Below, in pieces: positions 1 to 9,162 of a stretch of DNA of 64,000 nt; position 1 is the stretch's first letter; the number at the start of each line of letters is the position of its first letter. A model generated the notes under the pieces. It was not told the DNA's origin. It saw nothing but the letters and a program-made list of their open reading frames with translations, and ran no database searches. Both the position numbers and the translations under genes were made by a program. This DNA is from Lachnospiraceae bacterium (GTDB lineage: Bacteria > Bacillota_A > Clostridia > Lachnospirales > Lachnospiraceae), in assembly GCA_017482005.1 (NCBI GenBank), contig JAFUOI010000001.1, positions 62,001 to 126,000 of the forward strand. Direction: 5' to 3'.

Positions 1-1
1 T

Positions 2-490
2 CAGTACGATGATGATACGGTCGGTTATGTATCTGCGGAATATGTCGATGTTGAATTCAGTGTAGATAAGGGTATGACGAACGAGCAGATTAAAAAGGCC
101 GAAGAAGAGAAAGCGAAGAAAAAACTGACAGCGAACAGAGGTGCAGTTGCAGTCGGCGTCAATGATGTTACATTGCTTGCGGCGCTGATTCAGTGTGAGG
201 CAGGAAGTGAGTCGTACGAAGGCAAACTTGCGGTCGGTGCAGTTGTTATGAACCGTGTAAGAAGCGGCGGATATCCAAATACTATCAGTGAAGTTATTTA
301 TGCAAGAGGACAGTTCCCGCCGGCAACCAACGGAAAGGTGGCTGCAGTTGTGGCAAGGGGTCCGAGTGCAGCATGTGTACAGGCGGCACAGCAGGCAATC
401 GGCGGTGCGACAAATGTCGGAGGGGCAACACATTTCAAACGTGTTGGTTCTGCGCAGGGTATCGTAATCGGAAATCATGTTTTCTGGTAA
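2..490 (+). CDS. SleB/CwlJ-type cell wall hydrolase, 3' part only
   Basis: The reading frame is open from the first bases, so the start lies upstream and only the last 162 codons are seen. The first ~25 residues (ending EYVDVEFSVDKG) look like the end of an SH3-type wall-binding domain. A charged linker follows (residues ~25-45), then a hydrolase domain with LLAALIQCEAGSESYEGKLAVGAVVMNR, cited here only by its key residues Glu in QCEAGSE and the VMNRV stretch, and a GNHVFW ending. These are hallmarks of the Hydrolase_2 (SleB/CwlJ) family, which cleaves the cortex or wall peptidoglycan. An internal ATG at 74 falls in the linker and is unlikely to be the real start. The role (sporulation or vegetative wall turnover) cannot be told from this fragment. 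Confidence 0.85.
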   Translation, partial: QYDDDTVGYVSAEYVDVEFSVDKGMTNEQIKKAEEEKAKKKLTANRGAVAVGVNDVTLLAALIQCEAGSESYEGKLAVGAVVMNRVRSGGYPNTISEVIYARGQFPPATNGKVAAVVARGPSAACVQAAQQAIGGATNVGGATHFKRVGSAQGIVIGNHVFW

Positions 491-521
491 AGAAAGATTT
501 TGAATAAAGATGACAAGAAAG

Positions 522-557
522 CTCTTTCAGATGTATAATCATTTGAAAGAGTTTTTT
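522..557 (+). terminator. Intrinsic terminator after the wall hydrolase
   Basis: CTCTTTCA (522-529) pairs with TGAAAGAG (544-551) and is followed by a run of T. It separates the hydrolase from the downstream rhamnosidase. Confidence 0.85.
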
Positions 558-599
558 ATTTCAGACAGAAAAATGTAATTAAAATATAAAGAGGTAGTT

Positions 600-3566
600 A
601 TGTCACATAAAATTAATCCGAAAAAGTGGATACAGATTCTCGTGGCGGTTTTTGTGTGTCTTTTTGTTTTGATGTACGGACGCAGTACTATGCAGATGCA
701 AAAGCAGGTACATGCTGTTGCAGAAAGCATATGCAAAGAGACGGAGGATGAATTTGGTCAGGAAATTGTAACAAAAGCTGATGTAATGAACCTACGGGTC
801 AACTACATGGAAAATCCGGTGGGGATTGATCATGATGATATTCGATTTTCATGGGAACCGGGCGCGGAACAGAAAGCATATGAAATCATTGTGTTTGAAG
901 ATGGGGCGGAGAACAAGTCTGAGATTGTTTGGGACAGCGGAATTGTCCGGTCTTCTGAGACAATACAGATTTCATATGGCGGAAAAATGCTTGAAGATGG
1001 TAAGAAATATGAATATATTGTTTTCGTGTTTGATAAAGCAGGGGGATTACACTACTCCGAGACAGCATATTTTCAGACAGCATATATCAGCGGACAGATA
1101 TTTGCAGATGCGGATATGATCAGTATGAATCCGGAAGAAAACATATACGAGAACGGTCAGGCGGTCTATTATACCACCTTTGAGCTTGAGAATAAAAGTT
1201 TGCAAAAAGCAACTTTTTACGGAAGTGCTCTCGGAATGTACGATGCTTATCTCAATGGACATCGCATAGGGGAAGATGAATTAAAGCCCGGGTGGACCGA
1301 CTATAATGATACGCTTCTCTATAACACATACGACATTACGTCTTATGTACAGGCAACAAATACTATTGCATCAATGGTGGGTACAGGATGGTGGTGCGGA
1401 CGTAACGGATTCGGAACCTATGGATACAATCAGCCGGCGTTTATCTGTCAGATTGTTTTGGAATATGAGGACGGAACAACGCAGATTATAAATACGGACA
1501 AAGAGTGGAAGTATACGAAAAATACGGCAGTGCGGTTTGCTGATTTTTTTAACGGTGAGACATATGATTGTTCATGTTTATCAACGGCGCGGATATCGGA
1601 AGGCGAAATAGTTCCCCGGGCTGACATAAGACCGGTGCATATCAGTACACATTTTACCGGTAAATTTAAAAGTTATTATGGCTATAATGTAAAGCATATG
1701 AAAGAAAGTGATCGAAGCCCGCAACAGGCGTATGTTTACCGGGAGACGGAAAGAAACGGAACTGATTTCGGAAGTGTCAGGGTTATCAGCAGCTTTGTAC
1801 GCAATCCTGTAGATGCGACGGATATTTCGTTAAAAAAAGTGAATGCAAACGGAGATGTTTCAGAGAAAGAAATGTACCCGTTCCCGCTTCGAAAAGGTGA
1901 GACTCTTATTGTCGATCTGGGTCAGAATATGACGGGAGTTCCTTACGTGCAATTTGATGCGCCGAAAGGAACGCAGATCCATATTCAATTTGCGGAGATG
2001 CTCAACGATAGCGGTGAGAAGGAGCGTGGAAATGACGGTCCGAAGGGAAGTCTGTACCGGGCAAATTACCGTTCGGCAACAACAGAGGTAATTGTGATTT
2101 CAGATGGAAACGGCAAACAAAGTTACCGTCCGGTATTTTTTTATACAGGATTCCGTTACCTTTCCCTTACGGCGGATGAAGATATGATGCTTTATGATTT
2201 GAAAGGGTTGTTTATAGGTAACAGCGGACCCGGGGCAGGTTATGTAGCATCCGATTCACAGCAGATAAACCGGCTTTGGGAAAACGTGCTCTGGAGTCAG
2301 CGCAATAACTATTCTCTTGTTGCGACAGACTGCCCGCAAAGAGATGAGCGTCTGGGCTGGATGGGAGATCTTTGTTCTTTTGCGGAGACATCGATGTATA
2401 TGCAGGAACTGTACGGGTTTTACGATAAATGGATGTCAGATGTCAGAGATGCGCAGACAGTGGAAGGCGCGTACACAGATACGGTTCCTGCTACGATTAC
2501 GACAGGAAGCGGCAATGCGGGATGGGCTGAGGCCGGAATTTTGGTTCCCCTCGCAGTTTATAAGAAATACGGAGATATCTGTCTTCTGGAAGAACATTAT
2601 CCGTCCATGCAACGTTACATGGAATATCTTGCATCCATCAGCAGTTATAAGCCGGAGGATAAGAGAATGGGACCGCTGACGACATACGGCGACTGGCTGT
2701 CGATGCAGCTTTCGGACTCAAATATGCTTTCTGCCCTTTGGTATCAGGCGGATGCCTTGGCGATGACAGAAACCGCAACGCTTCTCGGAGAGAGAGAAGA
2801 TGCACACAGATATAGAAAACTGTATGAGGAAATCAATGATTATCTCATGGAAACTTACGAGTATAAATTGCCTTGGGACCGTGACGGAAAAGAAAAGAAT
2901 CCGGAAATGATTGAGTGGCCGCTCTCCCAGACAGAGATGCTCTTTCTTCTCCGTTACTCAAAGCTTACCGAAAAACAGAAGCAACTTATAGTTGCGGATC
3001 TGCTGGAAGATATTGAGTTTCATGATTATAAGGTCATGACAGGATTTGCGGGAACGCCTTTGCTTCTTCCGGTGCTGACAGAGTATGGAATGTCCGATGT
3101 GGCATACAGAATTTTGATGTGCAGAGATAATCCTTCGTGGCTTTACAGTGTGGATCAGGGAGCGACAACCATTTGGGAGCGCTATGATTCCTATACAATA
3201 GAAAACGGTTTTGCGGATGCGACGATGAATTCCTTTAATCACTTTAACGAGGGCAGTGTGGCGCAATGGATGCACGAGAGTATGTTGGGAATACAGGTGA
3301 ATCTTGCCCGGAAAGAACCAATTACCATTGAACCTGTCATCCCGCCTGAGGATGTGGAAATTACAAGAGTGGGCGGATGGTATGACAGCGTTTACGGAAA
3401 AATTTTTCTTCAATGGGAGAAGAGAGATGACGGTGGTCTCCGGATAAATCTTGAACTTCCGGAAAACGTATGTGCAAGAGTGAAAATACCTATCGAAGGT
3501 ATGAAAGAAATAGTTATTTCAGGTGGCAAATATGAGTGGAATGGTAATTACAAGTTGCTTGAATAA
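600..3566 (+). CDS. Membrane-anchored alpha-L-rhamnosidase (GH78)
   Basis: 988 residues with RBS GAGGT at 591-595. Residues ~10-27 form one hydrophobic segment (ILVAVFVCLFVLMYG), so the enzyme is probably anchored and faces outward, or is secreted. Its layout matches bacterial GH78 enzymes: an N-terminal Ig-like and carbohydrate-binding part, a beta-domain containing QNMTGVPYVQF, and an (alpha/alpha)6 catalytic barrel that starts near SDSQQINRLWENVLWSQRNN. The barrel has the acidic signature ATDCPQRDERLGWMGD and the later WERYDSY and SFNHFNEGSVAQWMHE motifs. GH78 enzymes release terminal alpha-L-rhamnose from plant or bacterial glycans by inversion. It stands alone, with terminators on its upstream side and no transporter or sugar regulator nearby. 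The substrate is unknown. Confidence 0.9.
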   Translation: MSHKINPKKWIQILVAVFVCLFVLMYGRSTMQMQKQVHAVAESICKETEDEFGQEIVTKADVMNLRVNYMENPVGIDHDDIRFSWEPGAEQKAYEIIVFEDGAENKSEIVWDSGIVRSSETIQISYGGKMLEDGKKYEYIVFVFDKAGGLHYSETAYFQTAYISGQIFADADMISMNPEENIYENGQAVYYTTFELENKSLQKATFYGSALGMYDAYLNGHRIGEDELKPGWTDYNDTLLYNTYDITSYVQATNTIASMVGTGWWCGRNGFGTYGYNQPAFICQIVLEYEDGTTQIINTDKEWKYTKNTAVRFADFFNGETYDCSCLSTARISEGEIVPRADIRPVHISTHFTGKFKSYYGYNVKHMKESDRSPQQAYVYRETERNGTDFGSVRVISSFVRNPVDATDISLKKVNANGDVSEKEMYPFPLRKGETLIVDLGQNMTGVPYVQFDAPKGTQIHIQFAEMLNDSGEKERGNDGPKGSLYRANYRSATTEVIVISDGNGKQSYRPVFFYTGFRYLSLTADEDMMLYDLKGLFIGNSGPGAGYVASDSQQINRLWENVLWSQRNNYSLVATDCPQRDERLGWMGDLCSFAETSMYMQELYGFYDKWMSDVRDAQTVEGAYTDTVPATITTGSGNAGWAEAGILVPLAVYKKYGDICLLEEHYPSMQRYMEYLASISSYKPEDKRMGPLTTYGDWLSMQLSDSNMLSALWYQADALAMTETATLLGEREDAHRYRKLYEEINDYLMETYEYKLPWDRDGKEKNPEMIEWPLSQTEMLFLLRYSKLTEKQKQLIVADLLEDIEFHDYKVMTGFAGTPLLLPVLTEYGMSDVAYRILMCRDNPSWLYSVDQGATTIWERYDSYTIENGFADATMNSFNHFNEGSVAQWMHESMLGIQVNLARKEPITIEPVIPPEDVEITRVGGWYDSVYGKIFLQWEKRDDGGLRINLELPENVCARVKIPIEGMKEIVISGGKYEWNGNYKLLE

Positions 3567-3582
3567 TCGACAAAGTTATAGT
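3555..3582 (+). promoter_or_regulatory. Candidate promoter of the NfeD-SPFH pair
   Basis: TTGCTT (3555-3560) is followed after 16 bp by TATAGT (3577-3582), overlapping the last codons of the rhamnosidase. Two copies of the palindrome TATGCATA (3598-3605 and 3627-3634) lie between it and the RBS of the next gene and could be operator sites. Confidence 0.5.
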
Positions 3583-3652
3583 ATGATTAAAACGTAATAT
3601 GCATACATAAAATATGTGAAGAAGTATATGCATAGGGGAAAGGAGCGATGAT

Positions 3653-4111
3653 ATGACAGTATCAGCAGGAACATTATCTTTGATCTGGCTGGCTGTTCTG
3701 TTTGTCTGCATCGTGATTGAGATTGCAACCATGGGACTAACGACGATATGGTTTGCCGGAGGAGCACTTATCTCCGTAATCCTCGCGATGTGCAAAGCAC
3801 CTCTGTGGGCACAGGTTGCAGCATTTTTTGTGGTATCTATTGTATTGTTGATTTTTACAAGACCTGTTGCAATGCGTTATTTTAACAAAAACAGAGAAAA
3901 GACGAACATTGACAGTGTGATTGGGAAGGAAGCAATCGTAATCAGTGAGATTGATAACCTTCAGGGGATCGGTCGTGTTCAGGTCGACGGAAAAGAATGG
4001 ACGGCGCGTACTATGGTAAATGGCGTGCAGATTCCGGTAGGAACAGTCGTTATCGTGCAAAAGGTAGACGGCGTAAAATTATTAGTAGAAGAAAGAAAAG
4101 AGGAAATGTAA
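3653..4111 (+). CDS. Short NfeD family membrane protein
   Basis: 152 residues. Two hydrophobic stretches (about residues 8-45 and 48-70) precede a soluble C-terminal beta-rich domain (VIGKEAIVISEI, GRVQVDGKEWTARTM, VGTVVIVQKVDGVKLLVE). This is the OB-fold of the short NfeD class. Such proteins are nearly always encoded next to an SPFH protein and are thought to act with it in membrane microdomains or membrane quality control. Here the SPFH gene follows after one base, so the two are surely co-transcribed. RBS AAAGGAG lies just upstream of the ATG. It lacks the protease domain of long NfeD proteins. Confidence 0.9.
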   Translation: MTVSAGTLSLIWLAVLFVCIVIEIATMGLTTIWFAGGALISVILAMCKAPLWAQVAAFFVVSIVLLIFTRPVAMRYFNKNREKTNIDSVIGKEAIVISEIDNLQGIGRVQVDGKEWTARTMVNGVQIPVGTVVIVQKVDGVKLLVEERKEEM

Positions 4112-4112
4112 G

Positions 4113-5039
4113 ATGGGCGGAGTTATTACAGCAATTATTTTATTATTTATTATTTTTTGGATTATCACAAGTTGTATAAAGATTGTACCGCAGGCGCAGG
4201 CGTTCGTTGTTGAGCGACTGGGTGCTTATCAGGGAACATGGGGTGTAGGTCTCCATTTCAAAGTTCCTTTTATTGACAAGATTGCAAAGAAGGTTGTATT
4301 AAAAGAGCAGGTTGTAGACTTTGCTCCGCAGCCGGTTATCACAAAAGATAACGTTACAATGAGAATTGATACAGTTGTTTTCTATCAGATTACAGATCCG
4401 AAGCTTTACGCATACGGTGTTGAAAATCCAATCATGGCAATTGAAAACCTGACAGCAACAACTCTCCGTAACATCATCGGTGATATGGAACTTGACCAGA
4501 CTCTGACATCCAGAGAAGTCATCAACACAAAGATGAGCACAACACTTGATATTGCAACAGACCCATGGGGAATCAAAGTAAACCGTGTGGAGCTTAAGAA
4601 CATTATCCCTCCGGCAGCAATTCAGGATGCGATGGAGAAACAGATGAAGGCAGAGCGTGAACGTCGTGAATCTATTCTTCGTGCAGAAGGTGAGAAGAAA
4701 TCTACCATCCTTGTTGCAGAAGGACAGAAAGAATCTGCAATTCTTGAGGCAGAAGCTGAGAAACAGTCAGCAATTCTTCGTGCAGAAGCGCAGAAAGAAA
4801 AGATGATCCGCGAGGCAGAAGGTGAGGCTGAGGCTATTCTTAAAGTACAGCAGGCCAATGCAGACGGTATCCGTATGTTGCGTGAAGCAGGTGCAGATGA
4901 AGCTGTTCTTCAGATGAAGAGCTTAGAGGCACTTGAGAAAGTAGCAGCAGGTCAGTCTACAAAGATTATCATTCCTTCCGATCTTCAGGGAATCGCAGGA
5001 CTTGCTACAACATTTAAAGAAGTTGCTTCCAATAAATAA
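4113..5039 (+). CDS. SPFH/band 7 protein (slipin/paraslipin, QmcA-like)
   Basis: 308 residues. One N-terminal membrane segment (~5-22) is followed by the SPFH domain (IKIVPQAQAFVVERLGAY, LKEQVVDFAPQPVITKDNV, NLTATTLRNIIGDMELDQTLTSRE). A long charged coiled coil then runs through ~180-250 with alternating RAEGEK, EAEAEK and RAEAQK repeats, and the C-terminus is short. SPFH proteins oligomerise on membranes into cage-like microdomain scaffolds. The gene lies one base after nfeD-like and before a strong terminator, so this is a two-gene operon. The sequence looks complete and well conserved. The exact paralogue (QmcA-like or stomatin-like) is inferred from the family pattern. Confidence 0.92.
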   Translation: MGGVITAIILLFIIFWIITSCIKIVPQAQAFVVERLGAYQGTWGVGLHFKVPFIDKIAKKVVLKEQVVDFAPQPVITKDNVTMRIDTVVFYQITDPKLYAYGVENPIMAIENLTATTLRNIIGDMELDQTLTSREVINTKMSTTLDIATDPWGIKVNRVELKNIIPPAAIQDAMEKQMKAERERRESILRAEGEKKSTILVAEGQKESAILEAEAEKQSAILRAEAQKEKMIREAEGEAEAILKVQQANADGIRMLREAGADEAVLQMKSLEALEKVAAGQSTKIIIPSDLQGIAGLATTFKEVASNK

Positions 5040-5067
5040 GCAGCGGACATAATATAAGAAATATACA

Positions 5068-5108
5068 GGGCAATTTTAGCGAAAAAAAGCTGAAATTGCC
5101 CCTTTTTT
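5068..5108 (+). terminator. Intrinsic terminator after the SPFH gene
   Basis: A long stem (GGGCAATTTTAGC at 5068-5080 with GCTGAAATTGCCC at 5089-5101, one wobble pair) is followed by a T-rich tail. Confidence 0.9.
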
Positions 5109-5109
5109 C

Positions 5110-5138
5110 TTGCGATGACGGGGGCAGTGTATTATAAT
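5110..5138 (+). promoter_or_regulatory. Promoter of the argF-dusB operon
   Basis: TTGCGA (5110-5115) and TATAAT (5133-5138) are separated by exactly 17 bp. The site sits directly after a terminator and 46 bp before the chosen argF start. An ATG at 5115 lies inside the promoter, so it cannot be the argF start. Confidence 0.8.
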
Positions 5139-5183
5139 GCTAAATATCTGATGAGAGAATATTGCAGAGAAATGGAGGCAATC

Positions 5184-6182
5184 ATGAATAAAATAGATTT
5201 AAAGGGAAGAGATTTTTTAAAACTGCTTGATTACACAGCGGAAGAAATTACATATCTGGTAGATTTGGCAGCAGACTATAAAGCGAAAAAGAAAGCCGGC
5301 GAGCTTCATGATACATTAAAAGGAAAAAATGTGGCGTTGATTTTCGAGAAGACATCAACACGTACCCGTTGTTCCTTCGAAGTGGCTGCGCATGATTTGG
5401 GAATGGGTACAACATATCTTGAGCCTGCCAGTTCCCAGATCGGTAAGAAAGAGAGTATTGCAGATACTGCCCGTGTTCTTGCCGGAATGTTTGACGGTAT
5501 CGAATACCGTGGATACGGACAGGAAATTGTGGAAGAACTTGCCAAATATTCCAAGGTTCCGGTATGGAACGGTCTGACCAATGAGTTCCATCCGACACAG
5601 ATGCTGGCTGACCTTTTGACAATCCGTGAGCATTTCGGAACTTTAGAGGGAATCAAGGTGGCATACATGGGAGATGCCCGTTACAATATGGCTAATTCAT
5701 GGATGGTAACCTGTGCAAAGATGGGAATGGACTTCGTGGCATGTTCGCCGAAAGCCTATTTCCCGGATGAGGAGCTCATTGCCACCTGTCAGGAGATTGC
5801 GAAGGAAACAGGAGCTACTCTTTCGTTCTCGGAGGATGCAATTGCAGGAGTAAAAGATGCAAATGTCATTTACACGGACGTGTGGGTATCCATGGGAGAA
5901 CCGGATGAAATCTGGGAGGAGAGGATTCGTGATCTTTCCCCTTACAAGGTAGATAAAAATCTGATGGATCATGCAGCAGAGAATGCGATTTTCATGCACT
6001 GCCTTCCGGCGTTCCATGATCTCAAGACAGAGATCGGAAAAGAGAAGGGTGAGCAGTATAATGTATCGGAGCTCGAAGTGACAGATGAAGTGTTTGAGTC
6101 AGAAAGATCTGTTGTGTTCGAGGAAGCAGAAAACCGAATGCATACAATCAAGGCCGTAATGGCGGCGACACTCGGAGCTTAA
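5184..6182 (+). CDS. argF: Ornithine carbamoyltransferase
   Basis: 332 residues. It forms citrulline from ornithine and carbamoyl phosphate, or runs the reverse in arginine fermentation. The carbamoyl-phosphate site STRTR is at residues 58-62, the [14 protein letters not shown] stretch is intact, and the ornithine-side motif HCLPAFHD is near residue 275. I chose the ATG at 5184 because GGAGG (5174-5178) lies 5 bp upstream and the longer frame would begin within the promoter. It is the first gene of an operon, one base before birA. No arginine deiminase or carbamate kinase gene is adjacent, so a biosynthetic ArgF role is inferred over catabolic ArcB, but sequence alone does not settle this. 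Confidence 0.92.
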   Translation: MNKIDLKGRDFLKLLDYTAEEITYLVDLAADYKAKKKAGELHDTLKGKNVALIFEKTSTRTRCSFEVAAHDLGMGTTYLEPASSQIGKKESIADTARVLAGMFDGIEYRGYGQEIVEELAKYSKVPVWNGLTNEFHPTQMLADLLTIREHFGTLEGIKVAYMGDARYNMANSWMVTCAKMGMDFVACSPKAYFPDEELIATCQEIAKETGATLSFSEDAIAGVKDANVIYTDVWVSMGEPDEIWEERIRDLSPYKVDKNLMDHAAENAIFMHCLPAFHDLKTEIGKEKGEQYNVSELEVTDEVFESERSVVFEEAENRMHTIKAVMAATLGA

Positions 6183-6183
6183 A

Positions 6184-7038
6184 ATGCAAAGTCGGGATTC
6201 AGGGAAACTGCCGATGCAGGGAATGGTCACAAAGTGGGCAGGGCAGGATTTTCGTTATCTTAAGATAACCGGTTCTACAAACGATGACTGCAGACAATTT
6301 CTTCAGGAAGGTGCACCTCATGGTGTTACGGTTGTGGCAGGACAGCAACTTTCCGGAAAAGGGCGACGCGGACGAAGCTGGAGCTCTCCGCCGGGTGAAT
6401 CGATTTACATGTCCATCGGACTGGTGCCGGAGTTTGCGCCGGATCGTGCATCTATGCTGACACTCGTCATGGCACTGGCGGTTTGTCGTGCACTGGAAGA
6501 TTGTGCGGGTGAAACCGGAGAATTACAGACAAGATCGGAAACTCTCAATGCAGACAGAGCGCAGATCGGAATCAAATGGCCCAATGATATTGTAATCGAA
6601 GGGCGCAAAGTATGTGGGATTTTGACAGAAATGCATCTTGCAAAAGATATGATAGAGGATGTAGTGATTGGTGTCGGAATCAATATCGGCCGCACAGAAT
6701 TTGAAGATGAGATCAAAGAGACGGCAACTTCGATTTCTTTTGAGGAAAACATGGCAGATCATAAGGAATCTTTGGTGAAAGCTGTTCTTAGTTATTTTGA
6801 ATATTATTATGAGAAATTTGTCGAAAAATGTGATATGTCTGCCATAATGGGAGAGTATGACAGAAAAATGGTAAATAAAGGCAGGGAGGTGTCTGTGCTT
6901 GATCCGAAGGGAGAATACCGCGGAACGGCACTGGGAATCGATGAGATGGGACAGCTTCTTGTCAGAAAAAATGACGGCACGGTGGAAACGGTATATGCCG
7001 GAGAAGTGTCGGTGAGAGGAATATACGGATATGTCTGA
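6184..7038 (+). CDS. birA: Biotin-[acetyl-CoA-carboxylase] ligase, single-domain type
   Basis: 284 residues. It activates biotin to biotinyl-AMP and attaches it to carrier-protein lysines. Visible motifs are GSTNDDCRQF, GRRGRSWSSP (the biotinyl-AMP loop, GRGRxGR variant), KWPNDI and GVGINIG, followed by a small C-terminal SH3-like domain (EYRGTALGIDEMGQLLV). The N-terminus has no helix-turn-helix, so this is the non-regulatory class. It starts one base after argF and overlaps the next gene by 8 bases, which supports translational coupling. Confidence 0.92.
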   Translation: MQSRDSGKLPMQGMVTKWAGQDFRYLKITGSTNDDCRQFLQEGAPHGVTVVAGQQLSGKGRRGRSWSSPPGESIYMSIGLVPEFAPDRASMLTLVMALAVCRALEDCAGETGELQTRSETLNADRAQIGIKWPNDIVIEGRKVCGILTEMHLAKDMIEDVVIGVGINIGRTEFEDEIKETATSISFEENMADHKESLVKAVLSYFEYYYEKFVEKCDMSAIMGEYDRKMVNKGREVSVLDPKGEYRGTALGIDEMGQLLVRKNDGTVETVYAGEVSVRGIYGYV

Positions 7039-7387
7039 GGAAATGATAAAGGATACGATGGCGGACGGCCGCATCGTACTTTGCGGTTCAAATGCATATG
7101 AAAAAAAATATTATTTAAATCCTGCATTTGCTGCTTTGCCGGATGCTGTAAAAGAAGAACTGCAGATTCTTTGTGTACTGTTCACGGAGGAGGCCGGCGG
7201 CGTTTTTATGATTGTTTTTGAGCCGGACGGCAGTGTTTCCATGGAGACAGAAGCGGCAGAAGAAGATATTCTGTACGACGATATAACAGCAGGACTTTTA
7301 GTAGGTGAAGTGCGCAGGCACAGACAGGAATTGTTTGAGCAGCTGCAGATGTTCTATCGGATTTTTATCCTGAAGGAGGAACTATGA
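7031..7387 (+). CDS. Small conserved protein of unknown function (DUF6145-like)
   Basis: 118 residues, no signal peptide or membrane segment. It has acidic patches ([12 protein letters not shown]) and a predicted helical C-terminus ([19 protein letters not shown]). It overlaps birA by 8 bases and coaX by 4 (ATGA), so it is translated as part of the cofactor operon. I think it resembles a small Lachnospiraceae family labelled DUF6145, but that is from memory and uncertain. I cannot assign a function. Confidence 0.75.
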   Translation: MSEEMIKDTMADGRIVLCGSNAYEKKYYLNPAFAALPDAVKEELQILCVLFTEEAGGVFMIVFEPDGSVSMETEAAEEDILYDDITAGLLVGEVRRHRQELFEQLQMFYRIFILKEEL

Positions 7388-8154
7388 TTTTAACATTAGA
7401 TGTTGGAAATACAAATATTACCTTTGGAGTATATGACGGACAGGAACTTGTGACGACATTCCGCATTACGACAAAGATTGCAAGGACATCCGATGAGTAC
7501 GGAATTCTGATTCGTGATCTTTTGCACATGAATGATGTAAACCGTGCAGATATCGAGGGAAGTATTGTGGCAAGTGTTGTGCCGAATATCATGCATTCTC
7601 TGACAGGTGCAATGGTACGTTACATTGGTTCTAATCCTATTGTGGTTGGACCCGGTACGAAGACAGGTATTCAGGTAAAGACGAAGAATCCGAGAGAAAT
7701 CGGTGCCGATCGAGTGGTTGATGCGGTGGCAGCATATGAAAAGTACGGCGGACCGGTCTTGGTTCTTGATTTCGGGACAGCGACCACCTACGACTATGTA
7801 TCAGCGGACGGAGCGCTTATGGCGGGAGTTACCGCACCGGGAGTACGTATCTCGGCGGCTGCACTTTCTGAGAATGCAGCGAAGCTTCCGAAGATTGAAA
7901 TCAAAAAACCGGACTCCATTTTGGCCGGAGATACTGTAACAAGTATGCAGGCAGGTATTATGTACGGACAGATCGGACAGACAGAGTATATTATCCGTCA
8001 GATCAAGAAAGAAACAGGATGCCATGATATGAAAGTGGTTGCGACGGGAGGACTGGGCAGAACAATTGCCCAGGAAACAGATTTGATTGATCTGTACGAT
8101 AAGACGTTGACCCTTGATGGTCTTCGTATTATTTTTGAAAAAAATCGCGTCTGA
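7384..8154 (+). CDS. coaX: Type III pantothenate kinase
   Basis: 256 residues. It phosphorylates pantothenate in the first step of coenzyme A synthesis. The ASKHA-fold signatures are present: the phosphate-binding DVGNTN at residues 5-10, a central [16 protein letters not shown] stretch, [10 protein letters not shown], and the C-terminal [15 protein letters not shown] is just upstream and the ATG overlaps the preceding stop. Full length for the family. Together with birA it gives this operon a vitamin or cofactor theme. Confidence 0.95.
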   Translation: MILTLDVGNTNITFGVYDGQELVTTFRITTKIARTSDEYGILIRDLLHMNDVNRADIEGSIVASVVPNIMHSLTGAMVRYIGSNPIVVGPGTKTGIQVKTKNPREIGADRVVDAVAAYEKYGGPVLVLDFGTATTYDYVSADGALMAGVTAPGVRISAAALSENAAKLPKIEIKKPDSILAGDTVTSMQAGIMYGQIGQTEYIIRQIKKETGCHDMKVVATGGLGRTIAQETDLIDLYDKTLTLDGLRIIFEKNRV

Positions 8155-8184
8155 AAAAAGGATGCAACAAGAAAAGGAAACAGC

Positions 8185-9162
8185 ATGAAACGATTGCAGA
8201 TTGGAAATGTTACGCTGGACAATCCGGTCATACTGGCTCCGATGGCAGGTGTTACCGACCTGCCATTTCGTTTGCTCTGCAAAGAGCACGGCGCGGGTCT
8301 TTTGTGCATGGAAATGGTTTCGGCAAAAGCAATTTATTTTAACAATAAAAATACACAGCAACTTATGGAAATTCATCCGGAGGAAACACCGGTTTCGCTC
8401 CAATTGTTTGGATCGGATCCGGATATCATAAGCGGGATGGCGGCACGGATTGAGGAAAAGCCTTTTTCGGTTTTGGACATTAATATGGGATGTCCGGTGC
8501 CGAAGGTAGTAAATAACGGTGAAGGTTCTGCGCTTATGAAAAATCCGGCACTTGTCAGGGAAATATTAACCAAGACCGTGAAGGCAATCAAAAAGCCGGT
8601 GACGGTTAAAATCCGCAAAGGATTTGACGACTCGTGCATTAATGCAGTGGAGATAGCAAAGATCGCAGAGGATTGCGGAGTGTCAGCCGTGGCAGTGCAC
8701 GGAAGAACACGGGAACAATATTATTCCGGCAGTGCGGATTGGGATATTATTGCACAGGTTAAAGATGCGGTACGTATTCCGGTCATCGGAAACGGTGATG
8801 TGACGGACTGTGCTTCGGCAGCAAAAATGTTTGAAGAAACCGGATGTGACGGAATTATGATCGGACGTGCAGCCCGTGGAAATCCGTTTCTGTTTGAGCA
8901 AGTGGTGTCTTATCTTAAGACAGGAGAGATTGCACCGCCTCCGTCAAAGGAGCACATGCGGGATACGGTTCTGCGACATATGGAATTGCAGATGAAATAC
9001 AAGGGAGAATACACAGCCGTCAGGGAGATGCGCAAACATATCGCGTGGTATTCGGCAGGACTTCCGCATTCGGCAAGACTCAGACAGAAGGTCAACGAGA
9101 TTGAGAGTATGGATGAACTGAAAGAATATGTCATATCTGTCCTATTTTCACATACAATGTAG
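8185..9162 (+). CDS. dusB: tRNA-dihydrouridine synthase (DusB type)
   Basis: 325 residues. This FMN enzyme reduces specific uridines in tRNA. Visible motifs are APMAGVTDLPFR (FMN site, ~residue 18), NMGCPVPKVVNNGEGSAL with the catalytic cysteine, VHGRTREQYYSG, IPVIGNGDVT and GIMIGRAARGNPF. The C-terminal helical domain is complete. It sits 30 bp downstream of coaX in the same operon. Assignment to the DusB branch is by overall pattern. Confidence 0.94.
   Translation: MKRLQIGNVTLDNPVILAPMAGVTDLPFRLLCKEHGAGLLCMEMVSAKAIYFNNKNTQQLMEIHPEETPVSLQLFGSDPDIISGMAARIEEKPFSVLDINMGCPVPKVVNNGEGSALMKNPALVREILTKTVKAIKKPVTVKIRKGFDDSCINAVEIAKIAEDCGVSAVAVHGRTREQYYSGSADWDIIAQVKDAVRIPVIGNGDVTDCASAAKMFEETGCDGIMIGRAARGNPFLFEQVVSYLKTGEIAPPPSKEHMRDTVLRHMELQMKYKGEYTAVREMRKHIAWYSAGLPHSARLRQKVNEIESMDELKEYVISVLFSHTM

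Noticed and set aside
5115..5183. Upstream ATG (5115) as the argF start
   Set aside because: It falls within the TTGCGA-N17-TATAAT promoter, so it cannot lie on that transcript, and GGAGG supports the ATG at 5184.
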